Shown piece by piece: positions 61,280 through 64,000 of a stretch of 64,000 bases of DNA. The position numbers and the translations under genes were made by a program. The notes below the pieces were generated by a model. The model was not told where the DNA came from, searched no databases, and saw only the letters and a list, made by a program, of their open reading frames with translations. The DNA lies in NCBI RefSeq assembly GCF_024753245.1, contig NZ_JANUGX010000001.1, positions 62,001 to 126,000 of the forward strand, written 5' to 3'. Position 1 is the stretch's first letter, and each line of letters opens with the position of its first letter. The stretch is from Massilia norwichensis. Lineage in GTDB: Bacteria > Pseudomonadota > Gammaproteobacteria > Burkholderiales > Burkholderiaceae_D.

Positions 61280-63808
61280 TCAGGCGGCCGCGGCCTTTAC
61301 GGACGCATCGTTGACCGCCCCCTGCGCCATCGCCTCCGACAGCACCTGGCCGACCACGCCGTCGATCGCCAGCACGCGCGCGCCGCCGGCGTGCAGCAGT
61401 TCGGCCAGCTTCTCGGCCGACAGCGAGAAGGCTTCGCGCCGGCCGGCGCCGGAGAAGATGAAGAGCGTGCGCAGCGGGCTGACCCAGGCCAGCTTGACCT
61501 TGCGCCTCTCATCCGGCGTCCTGAACTCGAACCACATGCCGCGTTCCAGGCCGTCCACCGGCGAGATCGCCTGGCGGCGCGCGGCTTCCTGCTCGGCCGC
61601 AGCCTGCTCCAGCTCGACCCGGCGCAGCGCATCCTGCTGCGCGGCTTCGACCGCCAGCTCCAGTTGGCGTTCCGGCGACAGTTCGATCGGCGCCCGCACG
61701 ATCGAGGCGTGGCATTCGGCCAGGCGGGCGAAGAACTGCAGGCGCTCGGCGTCCTGCCAGCGGATCGCGTCCAGCCATTTGTTCAGCGTCTGCAGCAGGC
61801 GCGGCAGCTTGGCGATCAGGGCCTTGCGCTGTTCCTGCGTCTGTTTCGGCTTGACGCTCCAGATCAGCTCATCCATCGCGCGGGTGGCATTCCCGACCGC
61901 ACCCGGCTTCTCGCCCTCGATGCTGTAGGCGAAGGTCATGACCGTGGTCCAGCGCTGCTCGAGGAAGCCGCTGACCACCTGTTCGACCTCGCCGGCCCGG
62001 ACCCGCAGCGCGACCGCGTCACGCGCGGCGCGGCTCGCGACCTGCAGCTTTTCCTGTTTCAGGGCGCTGGCCACCGGGCCGGCCATCGCTTCCTGCTGGG
62101 CCGTCTCCTCCGCGGCGATGCCGGCTTCCAGCTCGGCCACCGCCTCGGCGAAGGCGTTCGGCTGGGCCTCGCCGACCCGTTCGACGCTGCGCTGCATGAC
62201 CTCGAACAGCGGGTCGGCGGCGTCCTTGCGCTGCTCCCAGCCCATGCGCGACAGCAGGTCGACCAGGCGCCGCGCCGGATGCGCTTCCTCGAAGAAGAAG
62301 TTCTTGTCGAGCAGGGCCGCCTTCAGCACCGGCACCTGCAGCACGCGCAGCAGTTCGCGGGTCTGGGGCGGGATGCTGTCGTCGAGCAGCACGGTTTCGA
62401 ACACGCGCGACAGCAGGCCGAGCGTGCTTTCGTCGCCGCGCGAGAGGCTGCCCTTGGGCAGGCTCTGGGCGAAGCGCGGCAGGTAGAAGACGTTGTGCGG
62501 CAGTGCGCCGGCGGCCACCGGGCTTTGCGTACTGTCCTGCGCAGCACCTTGCACCTGTCCTTGCGCCTGCAGGCCTGGTTCGATGCGGGCCAGCAGGTCC
62601 AGCAGCGGTGCGACCTGGCCTGGGGCCAGCAGCGGCGCATCGTGCGGTAAGCCGGGGATCGGCGGCAGGCCGGCGGTCGCAAATCCGGCGGCGGGCACGA
62701 AGCCAGCGGCGGCCACGCTCCCGCCCGGCGCTGCGGGATAGCCGTCGGCCGAGGCGCTCGCGACAAAAGCGGCGCTGGGCGCAGCACCGGCCACTGGCGC
62801 GCCGGCTATTGAGGCAGCGCCCGCGAACAAGCCGCCGCCGCCCGACTGCGCCGACGAAACCGGCTGCACCGCCGCGGCTTGCGTCGCGCCCTGCTCTGCT
62901 GTTGCCAGTGCCGGCACCGCTGCAAACCCGGCCGCCCCACTGGGCCGCCAGCCGCCGCTACCGGACGGCATCGCCGGCAGCTCGGGGATCAGCGGCAGAT
63001 CGGGCAGGCCGCAGTCGTCGTCGCCGAACAGCTTGCGCAGCTGCTCGGCCAGCGCCGCCTTGCCGCCGGCGCGTGCGGCGCGTGCCGCGGCCGCGTCGTC
63101 GGTCTTCTGGATGCGCAAGGCTTCGATCGAGCCCGGCTGCCCATCCTTGCGGGTCAGGCCCTCGACCAGGGCTTCGTAGAGGGGCGCGAAATCGAATACC
63201 AGCTCGGGACGCAGCAGTTCCAGGATCAGCGCATGCGACTCTTCTTCCGGCTCGAACTCGCGCCAGGCTTCTTCCAGGGCTTTCAGGAAGACTTCGGGAC
63301 GGAAGGGATTGGCGTCGCCGCGCAGCACGCCCTTGTTGAGCAGGAGGCCGAGCCGGACCGAGAGGGTCGCCAGCGGCTCCGAATGGGCGATGTCGAAGGG
63401 CCGGGTGATGGCGCCGAAGGCGACCTTGCTGTCCATGACCTCGAGCGGGACCAGGCTGAGCGAAGCCGGCAGCGCCTTCTGCGCGGCGCCCTGCGGCTGC
63501 AGACCTTCGAGTTCCCGGCGCAGCGCCCGTTCGAAGCCGGTACTGGCCAGATGGAAGAAGGCGTAGCCGTTTTCCTTCAGCAGCTTGCTGGAACGGACGC
63601 GGCGGTAGACCTCGCGCGTGTCCAGGCCCGGCTGGCTGAGGTCCGCCAGGGCCGCGCCGAAGCGGGCGATCATCGGCGTCAGCTGCTCCTTGAACTGGTC
63701 GGCAGCAATAGCCGCGAGCGCGTCCAGCGCCGCCTGCTGCGTGGAGGCGGCCTGGCGCGCTGCCGGACTCTGGACTCGGCTCGATGACATGGTGGACGGT
63801 GGGTGCAT
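61280..63808 (-). CDS. DUF1631 family protein
   Basis: The protein of about 842 residues matches the DUF1631 pattern seen in proteobacteria. The N-terminal helical part includes DLSQPGLDTREVYRRVRSSKLL. A low-complexity alanine/glycine/proline-rich linker follows (about 290-420). The conserved C-terminal half has RLVDLLSRMGWEQRKDAADP, MDELIWSVKPKQTQEQRKALI and GMWFEFRTPDERRKVKLAWVS near the C-terminus. The last segment resembles a PilZ-like fold, which would fit c-di-GMP binding, but this is uncertain. Function is unknown. The start at 63808 was chosen over 63790 and 63898 for its weak purine-rich upstream site. Confidence 0.82.
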   Translation of the reverse strand: MHPPSTMSSSRVQSPAARQAASTQQAALDALAAIAADQFKEQLTPMIARFGAALADLSQPGLDTREVYRRVRSSKLLKENGYAFFHLASTGFERALRRELEGLQPQGAAQKALPASLSLVPLEVMDSKVAFGAITRPFDIAHSEPLATLSVRLGLLLNKGVLRGDANPFRPEVFLKALEEAWREFEPEEESHALILELLRPELVFDFAPLYEALVEGLTRKDGQPGSIEALRIQKTDDAAAARAARAGGKAALAEQLRKLFGDDDCGLPDLPLIPELPAMPSGSGGWRPSGAAGFAAVPALATAEQGATQAAAVQPVSSAQSGGGGLFAGAASIAGAPVAGAAPSAAFVASASADGYPAAPGGSVAAAGFVPAAGFATAGLPPIPGLPHDAPLLAPGQVAPLLDLLARIEPGLQAQGQVQGAAQDSTQSPVAAGALPHNVFYLPRFAQSLPKGSLSRGDESTLGLLSRVFETVLLDDSIPPQTRELLRVLQVPVLKAALLDKNFFFEEAHPARRLVDLLSRMGWEQRKDAADPLFEVMQRSVERVGEAQPNAFAEAVAELEAGIAAEETAQQEAMAGPVASALKQEKLQVASRAARDAVALRVRAGEVEQVVSGFLEQRWTTVMTFAYSIEGEKPGAVGNATRAMDELIWSVKPKQTQEQRKALIAKLPRLLQTLNKWLDAIRWQDAERLQFFARLAECHASIVRAPIELSPERQLELAVEAAQQDALRRVELEQAAAEQEAARRQAISPVDGLERGMWFEFRTPDERRKVKLAWVSPLRTLFIFSGAGRREAFSLSAEKLAELLHAGGARVLAIDGVVGQVLSEAMAQGAVNDASVKAAAA

Positions 63809-63825
63809 GGATTGCCTGCATATAT

Positions 63826-63845
63826 TGTGGCACATAATTGCCACA
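63826..63845. promoter_or_regulatory. Operator-like palindrome upstream of the DUF1631 gene
   Basis: TGTGGCA (63826-63832) and TGCCACA (63839-63845) form a perfect 7-bp inverted repeat with a 6-bp centre. It lies 18 bp upstream of the predicted start codon. The size and symmetry fit a regulator site, but no known consensus was matched. The remaining bases up to the right window edge show no gene. Confidence 0.3.
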
Positions 63846-64000
63846 TGGCAACCAATATCTGCAGGCGATGGCGGAAAGCGAAAAACCCGTGTGGCCACGC
63901 GTGCCGCACGCGCCCAAAGAGGAAGGAATGAATATGCTAATGCAGAGTTAACTCAACAATACGCAACTGCACTTAACGGCGCATCTCAAGTTCCGCAAAG

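Overview
The window is about 64 kb of GC-rich DNA from a betaproteobacterium of the Burkholderiales, most likely an Oxalobacteraceae member close to Massilia. This rests on the gene order (rnhB-lpxB-lpxA-fabZ-lpxD-skp-bamA-rseP-dxr-cdsA-uppS-frr-pyrH-tsf-rpsB, then divergent map-glnD), on the smc-zipA-ligA neighbourhood, on a PEP-CTERM protein and on the many hybrid kinases and c-di-GMP proteins. It is an inference from sequence style, not from a database search. No rRNA, tRNA, CRISPR array, prophage or insertion sequence was recognised.

Layout. 1-2.3 kb: divergent ppsA (cut by the left edge) and its regulator ppsR. 2.4-3.6 kb: a receiver-EAL protein that looks catalytically dead. 3.7-19.3 kb: a long minus-strand housekeeping block. 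It covers an rRNA methyltransferase, RNase HII, lipid A synthesis (lpxB, lpxA, lpxD), fabZ, the outer-membrane assembly genes skp and bamA, rseP, isoprenoid and phospholipid genes (dxr, cdsA, uppS) and translation/nucleotide genes (frr, pyrH, tsf, rpsB). 19.5-23.8 kb: plus-strand map, glnD and a pseudouridine synthase. rpsB and map are driven by back-to-back sigma-70-like promoters.

23.9-41.6 kb is an accessory signalling and transport region. It holds a small unknown protein, two large hybrid histidine kinases, a POT peptide transporter, a HAF-repeat PEP-CTERM protein, a PhnD-like periplasmic binding protein next to a membrane GGDEF-EAL protein, an aminotransferase, and a three-gene operon of a small duplicated-motif protein, a KaiC-like double ATPase and a hybrid kinase.

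41.7-48.7 kb: an M28 peptidase, a type VI secretion-type lipase effector (broken by a one-base frameshift) with its Tli4-type immunity protein, a DUF885 metallopeptidase and a small outer-membrane barrel. 48.6-59.2 kb: def, galU, ligA, zipA, a catalase with a displaced signal peptide, and smc, all on the minus strand. The catalase sits between smc and zipA as a separate unit with its own promoter and terminator. 59.4-63.8 kb: an S41 peptidase, a PAP2 phosphatase and a DUF1631 protein.

Two families of intergenic inverted repeats are scattered through the window. One resembles the neisserial dRS3 core and the other carries a GTAGGGTGGGCAC core. Both single-base frameshifts lie in short G/C runs, so they may be assembly errors or real lesions.
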